Positions 37,465-45,870 of a DNA stretch of 64,000 bases are shown here, one piece after another. The notes under the pieces are model-generated. The model worked only from the letters and a program-made list of their open reading frames with translations. It was not told where the DNA came from and searched no databases. The stretch is from Leptospira venezuelensis (GTDB lineage Bacteria > Spirochaetota > Leptospiria > Leptospirales > Leptospiraceae): positions 271,968 to 335,967 of the forward strand of contig NZ_NETS01000006.1 of the NCBI RefSeq assembly GCF_002150035.1. The letters are read 5' to 3'. The position numbers and the translations under genes were made by a program. Each line of letters starts with the position of its first letter. Within the stretch, counting starts at the first letter, position 1.

Positions 37465-38202
37465 GTTGGTCAAAAGTTTCTCAGGGTATTCTTTATAAAA
37501 GTTGTTTAATACACCGAATACTTGGGGTTTCTTAGTTAATAAATCATCTGGCTTTTCAAAATATAGTTCTGAAAGGTAAGCGAAAAGTTCAGTCTCATCC
37601 CCAATATAGCCCAATGAATCAAAGACTTCCCTCTTTATTTCTGGGAAATTATTAATTAATAATTTTATCCAACTTTGATAGAAACTTTCACTTTCTAATC
37701 GAGGAATTCCATTAAAATTCCCGGAAGATAAATCAATAACATGTGTAAATTCATGAGTAACTACACAATCACCATCTTCCGGATTTTTGAACCCTCTTTC
37801 AACTGCCCGCCAGGATAATCCAACCATACCTTGATCTCCGGTAACACCATCGACAAAGCTTGAAAATTCTTCTGTTTTAAAGGCTGAAGGAAATACGACA
37901 ATCGTATGTATTGAATCGAAATGATGCAAACCGATATTTTTTATCAATCTTACGGCTAAACAGGAAATGGTATATTCATGCGACTTACTAATTTGAAAAC
38001 CATTAGCACCAATAAATTTTTTGGATATTACGAAATGCTGAATAAGAGCGTTAATTCTCTTTCTTTCAACATTATTTAACCTATTATAATAATCTATTTC
38101 CTTATCTAGAAAAGTTACCCAAATTTTTGGAAGATTAATAAAATAGACGTAAGGACGAAGCAATACTCTTCTAATGAATCCGAGAAAATAATTTGATTTC
38201 AT
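37459..38202 (-). CDS. MtfA-family zinc peptidase
   Basis: 247 residues. VVTHEFTHVIDLSSG (148-161) is the HExxH metal site with His150, Glu151 and His154, and the third ligand is expected in the following ELFAYLSELYFEKP region. The N-terminal LRPYVYFINLPKIW and ERKRINALIQHFVISKKFIGANGFQI match the MtfA (M90) family, cytosolic zinc aminopeptidase-type proteins related to regulators of glucose uptake. Cassette gene; its stop codon lies in the attC core. Confidence 0.82.
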   Translation of the reverse strand: MKSNYFLGFIRRVLLRPYVYFINLPKIWVTFLDKEIDYYNRLNNVERKRINALIQHFVISKKFIGANGFQISKSHEYTISCLAVRLIKNIGLHHFDSIHTIVVFPSAFKTEEFSSFVDGVTGDQGMVGLSWRAVERGFKNPEDGDCVVTHEFTHVIDLSSGNFNGIPRLESESFYQSWIKLLINNFPEIKREVFDSLGYIGDETELFAYLSELYFEKPDDLLTKKPQVFGVLNNFYKEYPEKLLTNA

Positions 38203-38221
38203 ATAGTATTTTACAAGTTGC

Positions 38222-38311
38222 GTCTAACAATCAATCCTTGGCGTCATTCGCAACAACATAAATTTGCTCATGCAAGTGCAGTCACAGACTCAGAAACACC
38301 GACAGTTAAAT
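38222..38311 (-). repeat. attC-like site, 90 bp
   Basis: Starts GTCTAAC at 38222 and ends CACCGACA-GTTAAAT at 38311. Inner GCTCATGCAAGTGCAGTCACAG matches the middle of other sites (CATGCAAGTGCAGTGACA at 54.0 kb). The right heptamer is slightly changed. Confidence 0.65.
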
Positions 38312-38327
38312 AAAGTGCTCAAATCGA

Positions 38328-39047
38328 TCAGTTTGGTTCCGATCGAAAATAAAGTTTCTGCCACTCGCGAATAAGAAGTAGAACAAAAATTAAATATCCA
38401 ATTACTAAGAACAAATTAAGAAACGAATATAGAGAAGAATTTGAATATTCCGGGTAAACTAATAACCTAATTAATTCAATCAAAACACTCAAAGCAGCTA
38501 CGATAGCAATAATTTTAATCACAGATTTATTAAAGAAGAGAATCCTCAATTTATCAAAAAAAGCATCAAAGCTCCGCGACCCAATCACAACAACTAATCC
38601 TATGATGTAAAGAAATTCTGCTGTATTTCGAAAGATAACCAAAATAGGATCTCTTAAAATAGAGTACATTGCATCTACATTCTTTACGGACTCCATTCTA
38701 CCAATAACAGAAGAATTAAGAATATATACTGATGGAAGAAAAATAAATAATCCAAAGATAAATTGATATTTCATATTGAGCCAAAAGAAATTTGAGAGCG
38801 AAATATCACCTTTATATTGACCGACTGAAGTCAAATCATAAAATATTCTAAACAATAAATATATATTATATATTATTAATGCTGCAAACGCCATAAAAAT
38901 GATCGCAAAGAGAAATTTATAAATAGCGCTATCTTTTGTTAGTTCAAGAAGAGGCACTATAGACAATAGGACCGTTAAGGAAATACACAATTTCCATACT
39001 AATATATTCCGTATAATTTGATTAAGTAAATCAACAAATAACTTCAT
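38328..39047 (-). CDS. Membrane protein of unknown function
   Basis: 239 residues with six hydrophobic helices and an amphipathic start (MKLFVDLLNQIIRNILVWKLCISLTVLLSI). No charged catalytic pair seen. Cassette gene, no family recognised. Confidence 0.55.
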   Translation of the reverse strand: MKLFVDLLNQIIRNILVWKLCISLTVLLSIVPLLELTKDSAIYKFLFAIIFMAFAALIIYNIYLLFRIFYDLTSVGQYKGDISLSNFFWLNMKYQFIFGLFIFLPSVYILNSSVIGRMESVKNVDAMYSILRDPILVIFRNTAEFLYIIGLVVVIGSRSFDAFFDKLRILFFNKSVIKIIAIVAALSVLIELIRLLVYPEYSNSSLYSFLNLFLVIGYLIFVLLLIREWQKLYFRSEPN

Positions 39048-39111
39048 TAAATTTCCTTTGATTAATAAATATCATTTTGCCAAAATTAAAGTTGAGAGCA
39101 TTTCGTCCAGT

Positions 39112-39140
39112 GGCCAACGCTTGGCAACGCTCCGTAATTT
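39112..39140 (-). repeat. Worn attC left arm
   Basis: GGCCAACGCTTGGCAACGCTCCG resembles the GTCTAACGCTTGGCGACG variant at 47.3 kb. No right arm is seen before the next gene ends. Confidence 0.4.
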
Positions 39141-39168
39141 CATAGGACTTGCTGCAAAATTGCCAACC

Positions 39169-39798
39169 CTATTTGTGATTAATCACCGTTACTAATTCCG
39201 GCGACTCGAACATATCAATAGGTGAAATAACAGGTTCAGAGTATGGAATGCTATTTCCATACCTCTTTTTCATTAATTGCTGTACAACTGGATACGAAAG
39301 ATCGAAATCTTTTAAAGTTTTTAATTCTCCTAATTTTATCCCGGCATATTTGTCATATAACTTCCAGATAAGTTCAGTACAATATATTAAGTTATCATCC
39401 CAGCCAAAGTAGATGTCATAGTGTTTACCTAATAGTGAATTCCCGTATTTTTTCATTTGTGCTAACTTCTCTTCGGTAAGAATATTCTCTCTATTTTTTA
39501 TTCTTTTAATCACATAATGCCCTTTTTGGCTGCGTTTAATGAAAGAAGATAAAGGAGAGATTTTTACTGGCTCGACTGCCTCCAAAACTTTGAATTCATT
39601 TTTATATTTAAAAATTATACCAGCATGAGTGTATCGAGATTTTGTCGCTAATTTGATCGCTCTAGCTTGTTCTGAATTAGATTCATGAAATATGATATCG
39701 CCTTCCATTAGCTTTTGAGATAATTCATCATTTGCCCACATAGCAGGCGACAAAATAAAGAACAACAGAATTGAAAATATAAGTATAAGTTTATTCAT
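39169..39798 (-). CDS. YiiX/YebB-like hydrolase (NlpC/P60 superfamily)
   Basis: 209 residues from the ATG at 39798; the extra 13 codons of a longer reading overlap the attC right arm. A signal peptide (MNKLILIFSILLFFILSPAMWA) is followed by the permuted papain-like fold: GDIIFHESNSEQARAIKLATKSRYTHAGIIF with the catalytic His and LIYCTELIWKLYDKYAG with the catalytic Cys. These hydrolases may cut cell-wall amides or lipids. Envelope-directed cassette. Confidence 0.85.
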   Translation of the reverse strand: MNKLILIFSILLFFILSPAMWANDELSQKLMEGDIIFHESNSEQARAIKLATKSRYTHAGIIFKYKNEFKVLEAVEPVKISPLSSFIKRSQKGHYVIKRIKNRENILTEEKLAQMKKYGNSLLGKHYDIYFGWDDNLIYCTELIWKLYDKYAGIKLGELKTLKDFDLSYPVVQQLMKKRYGNSIPYSEPVISPIDMFESPELVTVINHK

Positions 39799-39836
39799 TA
39801 TTAACCTTTTATAAAGACGTTTTAGGAAATTTCGCA

Positions 39837-39875
39837 TAGTGATCTCAAAGCAATAAGAAACATCGACAGTTTGCC
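39837..39875 (-). repeat. Worn attC right arm
   Basis: GTGATCTCAAAGCAATAAGAAACATCGACA-GTTTGCC matches the right arm of the repeat; the left arm is gone. Confidence 0.5.
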
Positions 39876-39918
39876 CTGGCGTTTTCTATTTTCTATTACA
39901 ATTCTCTTCAAATTATTT

Positions 39919-40302
39919 TTAAAGTACAATTGATCCGTAAATTCCCATTGCTATAGCAAGAATGATTAATTTAATTTGGTATGCTAATATTAATATTCCA
40001 ACAATTAGCAAGATAAAATGTAATTTGAAAGGAGGTTTTTTATAATTAGAATCACCCTCAGAATATTTAATTCTTATGGACTCGGACTTATATAATGACA
40101 GAAATATATAAGAAAGAAATGTTAAGAAAAAGAACTTTACTAACGAAAGAATGATATTTGATTCTGCTTTACCAAATCCTGAATCTTCCATTAGCGTGCA
40201 GATTAACGCAAATGGACTGTAAACTATTATTGAAGAAAAGAAAGATTTAGTAAAACTTTTCTTTTCAGCTTCGATTTCCTGTTCTAAATCATTATTATTC
40301 AT
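39919..40302 (-). CDS. Small membrane protein of unknown function
   Basis: 127 residues, three or four hydrophobic helices, with an acidic/lysine-rich N-terminus (MNNNDLEQEIEAEKKSF). No family recognised. Cassette gene. Confidence 0.5.
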   Translation of the reverse strand: MNNNDLEQEIEAEKKSFTKSFFSSIIVYSPFALICTLMEDSGFGKAESNIILSLVKFFFLTFLSYIFLSLYKSESIRIKYSEGDSNYKKPPFKLHFILLIVGILILAYQIKLIILAIAMGIYGSIVL

Positions 40303-40350
40303 TCTTTGCTCGGTTAAATAGATTTTAAACGTGTGGCATTTCTATCGATT

Positions 40351-40415
40351 GAATAACGATCAAGTTGTTCCGACGATCGCGTTTGGTACGAGTTTGTATG
40401 AGAAAGCGCAGTTGC
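40351..40415 (-). repeat. Partial attC left arm next to the pseudogene
   Basis: GAATAACGATCAAGTTGTTCCGACGATCGC then GTTTGGTACGAGTTTG match the left half of the repeat. The sequence then passes directly into the truncated lipoprotein copy, exactly as the 61-kb copy follows its own attC. Confidence 0.6.
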
Positions 40416-40417
40416 AA

Positions 40418-40640
40418 TTAAAATAAACAATTACTTACTTTATCAAGATAACGACATTGTGAAGGAAAATACGGAAACTTAAATTCGGTTTTAATCTCAT
40501 TCCAATAGATCTGCGCTACTTGTTTCTTATTAACAGCAAACCCCGCTGGATCATTTGCTTTACAATATTTTTCAAGTAAAGACTTATTAAATTGTACAAC
40601 CGAAAAGCGGCAGAATTAATAGAATGATCTTTTTTATCAT
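40418..40640 (-). pseudogene. Internally deleted copy of the 61-kb lipoprotein gene
   Basis: The 5' end reads MIKKIILLILPLFGC, matching MIKKIILFIMLLMGC at 61.9 kb. The next bases jump to a C-terminal part that matches the last 55 or so residues of the 61-kb protein (FNKSLLEKYCKANDPAGFAV, then FPSQCRYLDKV), but in another frame, so the reading ends after the signal peptide. About 570 bases are missing compared with the 795-bp intact gene. This is a duplicated cassette that decayed. Confidence 0.85.
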
Positions 40641-40659
40641 AAAAGATTATACGATGTCC

Positions 40660-40690
40660 GCCTAACCACAAAGGTATTACTACATTATGC
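40660..40690 (-). repeat. Minimal attC remnant, 31 bp
   Basis: GCCTAAC at 40660-40666 and ATTATGC at 40684-40690 are both outer boxes with ACAAAGGTATTACTAC between. The rest of the attC seems deleted. It lies exactly between the pseudogene and the next cassette gene. Confidence 0.55.
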
Positions 40691-40704
40691 GAAAAACATT
40701 ATTA

Positions 40705-41382
40705 TTAATGCCAAACTCCGCAATTAAAGAACTCTATTTCTAATATAGTCATTTCTATTTCTTCAATATTTCTTTTTAAGTGCTTAATATAGAAAGAACC
40801 ATCTGGATAGAATATCCATAACGCAATTATCTTTCCTTTATTAATTAATTTACACTGAGTTTCAGAACATGAAACTGGATTCAATATCTCAATTTGATCT
40901 TTGCTTGATCCTTTATATGCGTTAAAAACTATGCCGTATTCTAAAAATTCTGATTTTAAGGTTAGCGATTCGTCTGCTTTACAAGTATAAGATTTTTCAA
41001 TATACTTACTCACAATTCTGCGATTATATGAATTAATATACATTGAGCCATATTTATTTGGCAATTCCGTGATAGAACGGGCTTTATCGGAAGGATAAAT
41101 ACGAATAATATTATCGCCTCGAATTAGTTCTATCATATCTACTGAATAATAATTTTTAAGTGCTTCAATGATATCTTCTTTTCTATATTTTTCTATACAG
41201 GATGCTTTTTGCTTACAGTAAAATACTTTGGTAATAATATCATAAGGAAGCAAATCATCCCCACTCTCCTCCATTAGCACATATCCAAGTCCCTTAACAA
41301 AAGTACCGCTCAGATCCCGCGCTAAAAGGTCGTTAAACACAATGAAAGTTAATAGAACAATATATATTAATTTAAATGCCAT
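40705..41382 (-). CDS. Secreted hypothetical protein (cassette gene)
   Basis: 225 residues. Signal peptide MAFKLIYIVLLTFIVFNDLLA precedes a chain with several cysteines (KVFYCKQKASC, CSETQC) consistent with disulphides. No recognised family. Likely periplasmic or surface. Confidence 0.55.
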   Translation of the reverse strand: MAFKLIYIVLLTFIVFNDLLARDLSGTFVKGLGYVLMEESGDDLLPYDIITKVFYCKQKASCIEKYRKEDIIEALKNYYSVDMIELIRGDNIIRIYPSDKARSITELPNKYGSMYINSYNRRIVSKYIEKSYTCKADESLTLKSEFLEYGIVFNAYKGSSKDQIEILNPVSCSETQCKLINKGKIIALWIFYPDGSFYIKHLKRNIEEIEMTILEIEFFNCGVWH

Positions 41383-41397
41383 CTAGTAACGCTTTCC

Positions 41398-41468
41398 CAT
41401 AAAGACCAATACTTGACTACATTGTGCGATATTGAACTCGAAGCGATGTGGAAGCCCGTAAGTTAGGC
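41398..41468 (-). repeat. Degenerate attC, about 71 bp
   Basis: A right arm GCCCGTAA-GTTAGGC (ends 41468) is intact. The left arm is recognisable as CCATAAAGACCAATACTTGAC. Inner ATATTGAACTCGAAGCGATG recalls other sites. Confidence 0.6.
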
Positions 41469-41481
41469 GCCGAAGCATATA

Positions 41482-41820
41482 TTATTGAGATGATTCCCGC
41501 TCTTCTTCGATTGGTTCTGATAGAGCCTTACTTGCTTTCACTATATCAAGTGTACCTGCTATCATAAATGAAGCCAATACGGATGCGCAAAAGTAGATTA
41601 AAACGGCTAAAATAAGTTCCTTTTGAATCTTCAAAAGAATTTCTTCATCTATTATCTGGTCTGCATCTGTTAAATAATCGTAGTCATCATAAAATGATTT
41701 TGCCTGTCTAAATTCCCAATTCTTTATAAAGCCGTCATTTATTTGCATGTACTTTGCATAACTATCAATATCTGAGGAGCCAGATAAAAAGAAAAATACG
41801 TAAAAAATAAATATTTTCAT
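41482..41820 (-). CDS. Small membrane protein of unknown function
   Basis: 112 residues: an N-terminal hydrophobic stretch (MKIFIFYVFFFLSGSS) and one long membrane helix (KELILAVLIYFCASVLASFMIAGTLD). Acidic C-terminal tail. No family recognised. Confidence 0.5.
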   Translation of the reverse strand: MKIFIFYVFFFLSGSSDIDSYAKYMQINDGFIKNWEFRQAKSFYDDYDYLTDADQIIDEEILLKIQKELILAVLIYFCASVLASFMIAGTLDIVKASKALSEPIEEERESSQ

Positions 41821-41920
41821 TAACGAGTATAAACTAATTTCTTTCTAAAATTGAATTAAAAAAACTATATTTCGAATTTAATGAGTTTTTTTTACTGAAA
41901 TTCTATTTTAGTACGCTGGC

Positions 41921-42066
41921 GCCTAACGACCATGGCTTGACGACATTGGCGCGCTGAATGTAATGAAGACAAACACGAAAATTGCTTTTGCAATTCGAAT
42001 AACTTAGCCAATGTGCTGGAGGTTAAGCGAGAGTGCCGAGCGGTGCGGAGGCACCGATAATTAACC
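41921..42066 (-). repeat. attC site, 146 bp
   Basis: Starts GCCTAAC-GACCAT-GGCTTGACGAC and ends GAGGCACCGATA-ATTAACC. Full-length but with sequence drift in the middle. Confidence 0.7.
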
Positions 42067-42087
42067 GCCGTGCCATTTTCAATAAAC

Positions 42088-42438
42088 TTATTGATCTGTT
42101 ATATATGAAATCTCTGTATTAATAATTTCGAAAAAGGATTTCTTGAACCTTTTGTCTGAACTACTATTTTCTATTATCTCTTTAATCCAAGGCGAATTTT
42201 TGACTTCAGAAAATCTATATCAGAGCAAATTGAATTTAGCTAATTCATGAAACCCAAGTCCTTCATCAATAGGATAGCCAAATTTAGATAGATAGGTACT
42301 TTCAAATTTAAGGCCATAAATATTCATACCATCTGAATCAAGAAAAAGATACGTGTCACTTTGGGTATGAAGAAGAAAGCCTTTATACATAAACTTATAT
42401 TCTCTTGCTAATTTAAGTTCAATCAGTTGCGCAGACAA
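42088..42438 (-). pseudogene. Hypothetical gene with an in-frame TGA
   Basis: From a TTG at 42438 the frame reads 72 residues to TGA at 42220-42222, then continues without interruption for another 43 protein-like residues (YRFSEVKNSPWIKEIIENSS...) to TAA at 42088-42090, right at the attC. The joined product would be about 116 residues. The 5' end also lacks a good ATG, so the cassette is probably decaying. No family recognised. Confidence 0.6.
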
Positions 42439-42716
42439 GACAGTCTACCACTCTTAAATTTAATGGAGATATATTTCAAGAAATTCGGGGTCCGAAATCG
42501 ATAATCGACCATTCGTATTATTTCCTTTTTAGGTTTTTAAGACCACTCAAACTTCAGTTACTTCTTTTTACAAAGATCGAAGTAGAAATTTTTGAATTTA
42601 CACATTCTATCTAAAAATCAACTCGTTCGGACAAGTTTAGAGAGACATCCGTCTTAGAAATAGAATATTTTTTGCCGTAATACTTATCCATTTCACTAAG
42701 ATTTTCAATAGATGTC
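42439..42716. other. Non-coding or decayed stretch in the array
   Basis: No intact gene. A short minus-strand frame right after the 42.7-kb attC (MDKYYGKKYSISKTDVSLNL..., about 27 residues) looks like the tail of a lost gene. Confidence 0.3.
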
Positions 42717-42773
42717 GTCTAACGTATAAGCTATTCCGACGTTTTGCGAGTGCGGAGGTACCGACAGTTAGGC
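42717..42773 (-). repeat. Short complete attC, 57 bp
   Basis: GTCTAAC at 42717-42723 and CCGACA-GTTAGGC ending 42773, with both outer boxes and inner arms TTCCGACG / GCGGAGGTACC and only a short spacer. The size equals the shortest attC sites known in mobile integrons. Confidence 0.75.
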
Positions 42774-42837
42774 GTAGTGTGGATAGGACGTAGGCAGATG
42801 ATTCAAAGACTGATAGAAAGTTTTTGAAATTATGGAT

Positions 42838-43008
42838 TTAGATGCTTAAGCGCATTGCGAACATATTGTTCCTTTTCTGGCAAAGGGACCTTATTATTTT
42901 TTTTTCTTCATTGCGAATCTTACGTTTTTCGAGTTTTTCCTGTCTAATTTCCTTCTTTTTAATTTCGCGTTGCCTTTTCACAAAGGACAAGTTACCTTTT
43001 TGGGCCAT
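42838..43008 (-). CDS. Small Lys/Arg-rich protein next to RNA-binding protein
   Basis: 56 residues, too short for usual gene calling. ATG at 43008 with CAGGAGAG six bases upstream. The sequence MAQKGNLSFVKRQREIKKKE, then KLEKRKIRNEEKK, is strongly basic and helical. Similar small basic proteins accompany RNA-binding protein genes in several bacteria, from general memory. It lies downstream of the RRM gene in the same orientation, with no attC between, so both are likely one cassette. Confidence 0.7.
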   Translation of the reverse strand: MAQKGNLSFVKRQREIKKKEIRQEKLEKRKIRNEEKKIIRSLCQKRNNMFAMRLSI

Positions 43009-43236
43009 ACAGCTCTCCTGTTAAATGAAAATCGACTTTTGCTCTAGGATTTGTATAGGGCTTAAAAAAAGAAGATAGAAAGGATATAAAGGCTTCGTTA
43101 GAAAAGTGATCGACTTAACCAGAAAAAAGCCAGAGTTTTTTGGATTAATAATCCTCTTGCTGCCATTTTTCTAGCACTTTAGATAGCACGCGATAGACAA
43201 GAGGACTATTGATTTTAATTACAAATGATAGTATGC

Positions 43237-43539
43237 TTACCAGCGATCGCGCTGAAACTTCTTATTTCCATTTCTGTTGCGGTCAGATCTTGATTTATCT
43301 TCAGCAACTGAAACTACGATATTGCGACCGTCTAAATCTTTACCGTTGAGCTCTGAAACAGCTGCATTCGCAGAATTTTGATCCGCAAAGGTAACAAAGC
43401 CGAACCCTCTTGATCTTCCAGTTTCACGATCTACTACTATATTGGCTTCTTGAACAGCGCCATGGGTTTCAAACGCTTGGCGTAAGGTTAGATCAGTGGT
43501 TGACCAGCTAAGGCCACCTACAAACAATTTAGATGACAT
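43237..43539 (-). CDS. RRM-type RNA-binding protein
   Basis: 100 residues forming one RNA recognition motif: RNP2 LFVGGL at 5-10 and RNP1 RGFGFVTF at 44-51, with the aromatic residues that stack on RNA. A short Arg/Asn/Lys-rich tail follows. Glycine-rich bacterial RRM proteins of this kind are widespread and often cold-induced. The gene sits in the array with a worn attC upstream. It is a housekeeping-like gene in a cassette position. Confidence 0.93.
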   Translation of the reverse strand: MSSKLFVGGLSWSTTDLTLRQAFETHGAVQEANIVVDRETGRSRGFGFVTFADQNSANAAVSELNGKDLDGRNIVVSVAEDKSRSDRNRNGNKKFQRDRW

Positions 43540-43714
43540 GAATTTTATCCTCGTTCCATACAGAGGCTACGAATAGTCCATATGAAAATTTTATTTAGAT
43601 CAGTACGGGCTTGCAGTTAAAACAGAACGAGTAAAGAGCTTTAATGACACTATATTTTTTGAATCAAAATCCGACAAGGAACATTTAACTCAAGTTAAAA
43701 AAAGCGGATCATCA

Positions 43715-43759
43715 TAAAGAGGCTATCTCCGAGCGGAGCGGAAGCACTGACAATTAGGC
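43715..43759 (-). repeat. attC right half
   Basis: GGCTATCTCCGAGCGGAGCGGAAGCACTGACA-ATTAGGC matches the right half of the type I repeat closely. Left half missing. Confidence 0.6.
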
Positions 43760-43777
43760 GTAGTCGATTATTTTTGA

Positions 43778-44806
43778 TTACTTCTTGAATGGTTTCGTTT
43801 TTCTAGCGGCTTTGAATTTAGTAATAAATTTCTCAGGGATTCCTTGATTCTCGTAAGTCTCAAATACTGGATCATTATAGGGATCTTTGATAATTACAAA
43901 AACTTCAGATATAAATTTTGGAGGAATACAGTTCTCAGTATTGTTTTTTGAAATACACTGTTCTATTACCTTTTCTGAACAATCACCTAATTTTTTGTGG
44001 ATATAAATTTCATTATCAGCGTCAGATATTCTGATTTTATTGTAATCTATACTACCTGATTCAATAAAACAATAAGGAGTTGTGTCAGTAGCTGAAGCGT
44101 ATAAAGTAATAGATTTTTGAACACCAATTATGGACACCGCTGGCTCCGGCATTGCACAACATCCATAGCAATATTGAATATTACCTTCGATCAACCGCCC
44201 CTGTTCGAATATCCCCGACACATGAAAGTTCTTCTCATCGGGAATTATTAATTCGCCTGCCTTATTCTTTTTATAAATAGTATGTGTAGAATAGTCTGAT
44301 GAAAATCCTGCATCAAATAACTCACCTTCTGGATACGCTATTAATTTTTTGAATAAAAAATTATCATCTCCTGTATAGTATTCATTATTCTCTTTCACTA
44401 ACATGGATTGTATTTTGTTCTTACTAGAAATTTGCCTAAATGGCTGAATCGCGAATGCTTCATATGAACTTGAGCTATATTCATTAAACCTTCGAGTAAA
44501 AGTTGTGCTGCTATTCGAATATAAAACATGACCCGAGAAAATATATCCTGCCCTATCGTTTACATAAACCTCTAACCATTTACCTTTATATCCTGATATC
44601 TCAACTTGTTCCCCGACGAATTTAAGAATATTGCCCGTTGTGCCACGGGGTAAATTAGTAATGCGTTCAAATTGTTGCCCGGGGCCATTTCTTAATATTA
44701 AGCCGCTTGGAGCCGTTACCTTAAAATAGCCTTGTATCTTATTCTTTTCCTGAAAACTAAGACATCCGCAGAATATCAAATAGATTATTAATATTATTTT
44801 CTTCAC
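43778..44806 (-). CDS. SH3-domain lipoprotein (cassette gene)
   Basis: 342 residues from a GTG at 44806, which puts MKKIILIIYLIFCGC first; a TTG four codons upstream is possible. Lipobox Cys at about residue 15. Next is a full SH3 type 3 domain: TAPSGLILRNGPGQQFERITNLPRG (about 32-56) to KWLEVYVNDRAGYIFSGHV. The remaining 230 residues are strand-rich with several cysteine pairs (CYGCCAMPEP). Such SH3 domains bind cell-wall peptides. An envelope lipoprotein of unknown partner. Confidence 0.72.
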   Translation of the reverse strand: MKKIILIIYLIFCGCLSFQEKNKIQGYFKVTAPSGLILRNGPGQQFERITNLPRGTTGNILKFVGEQVEISGYKGKWLEVYVNDRAGYIFSGHVLYSNSSTTFTRRFNEYSSSSYEAFAIQPFRQISSKNKIQSMLVKENNEYYTGDDNFLFKKLIAYPEGELFDAGFSSDYSTHTIYKKNKAGELIIPDEKNFHVSGIFEQGRLIEGNIQYCYGCCAMPEPAVSIIGVQKSITLYASATDTTPYCFIESGSIDYNKIRISDADNEIYIHKKLGDCSEKVIEQCISKNNTENCIPPKFISEVFVIIKDPYNDPVFETYENQGIPEKFITKFKAARKTKPFKK

Positions 44807-44834
44807 TATAGTACCCAATTCAATGATCGATTAC

Positions 44835-44977
44835 ACATAACGACCAAGGTGTTCCTACGTTTCACGAGTGCGAAAGCACTTGGCACGAGCTTGCCACTGA
44901 AAGTGCAGTGACAAAGCGAAATATAGCGTAACCCGAGCGAGTGGTCGCTAAGCAATCTCGAAGCACCGATGTTATGC
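44835..44977 (-). repeat. attC site, 143 bp
   Basis: Starts ACATAAC-GACCAA-GGTGTTCCTACG and ends GAAGCACCGAT-GTTATGC. The inner arms pair, with a single extra G as in the better sites. Confidence 0.75.
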
Positions 44978-44981
44978 GCCG

Positions 44982-45800
44982 TTAATTAAACTCATCCGGA
45001 AAAGTCCGACGTGCAATTCGTTTAATGAGTTCATTATTTTTATAGTCTATCTGAGTAGCTCTTCGAAAATATAAAACAGATTTGATTTTATCACCTTTAA
45101 TTTTCCAATAAATAGCTAAATTATATAAGGCACTCTGACATTTGATGGTTTCAGAATCTAATTTTCCCCACTTTGAGTAAGCAAATTCTAAATTACACGT
45201 AAATTTTTCCAAACAATCTAAGGTTTCGAGTAGCTCTGTTCTTATTTCAGGATTTTCATCGTCCGCTAGTAATTCAATAGAGGTCTTTAATTTCTTAGGA
45301 ACTAAACGTTGTTTTATATCCTCTGCTTTCCCTTCAATTGTATTACATTTCTCACAAGCGGTTAACATCAGCTTTAATGTGTTTTTGGATAGATCAACAA
45401 GTCGGACAGAGAACATATTAGTAATATTATATTTTTCTGAGATTTCATTACTTTTCGTAATTATCATTAAAAAATCAATATTGAATACTTCGATAAATCT
45501 TTTGCCTTTACCACTTGCGAATGCCTTCCAAACCTGATTCAAAGAATATTTTGCAAAGTCCTTAGAAAGATCGTTCACTTTTAAATATTCCACTTCCCCC
45601 AAAGTTTTATAGATCTTTTCTTGATCTTCTAAACTTTCGATTCCGGAAAATAGTAATCCGATTCTATTTCTTTCATCATAAAATGTTCTTAATCTAAGCT
45701 CTTCTGGATCATTTGATGACTCTGGTAAGTAAACAGTCAATTCCTTAGAGAATAGATTTATCGTACATAAATATAATAGTGCTATAAAGATCTTATTCAT
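44982..45800 (-). CDS. Secreted hypothetical protein (cassette gene)
   Basis: 272 residues. Signal peptide MNKIFIALLYLCTINLFSKE. The C-terminal helices (CQSALYNLAIYWKIKGDKIKSVLYFRRATQID) look like one TPR-type hairpin. A central CEKCNT and a later CLEKFTC may form disulphides. Periplasmic, function unknown. Confidence 0.6.
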   Translation of the reverse strand: MNKIFIALLYLCTINLFSKELTVYLPESSNDPEELRLRTFYDERNRIGLLFSGIESLEDQEKIYKTLGEVEYLKVNDLSKDFAKYSLNQVWKAFASGKGKRFIEVFNIDFLMIITKSNEISEKYNITNMFSVRLVDLSKNTLKLMLTACEKCNTIEGKAEDIKQRLVPKKLKTSIELLADDENPEIRTELLETLDCLEKFTCNLEFAYSKWGKLDSETIKCQSALYNLAIYWKIKGDKIKSVLYFRRATQIDYKNNELIKRIARRTFPDEFN

Positions 45801-45814
45801 ATTTAATTAATGGC

Positions 45815-45855
45815 GTTTAACGACCAAGCCTTGGCAACGTTCCGGATCGAACAGC
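45815..45855 (-). repeat. Partial attC left arm
   Basis: GTTTAAC-GACCAA-GCCTTGGCAACGTTCCGGATCG matches the left arm; right arm missing before the next gene ends at 45871. Confidence 0.55.
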
Positions 45856-45870
45856 AAATATTTAAATTGA

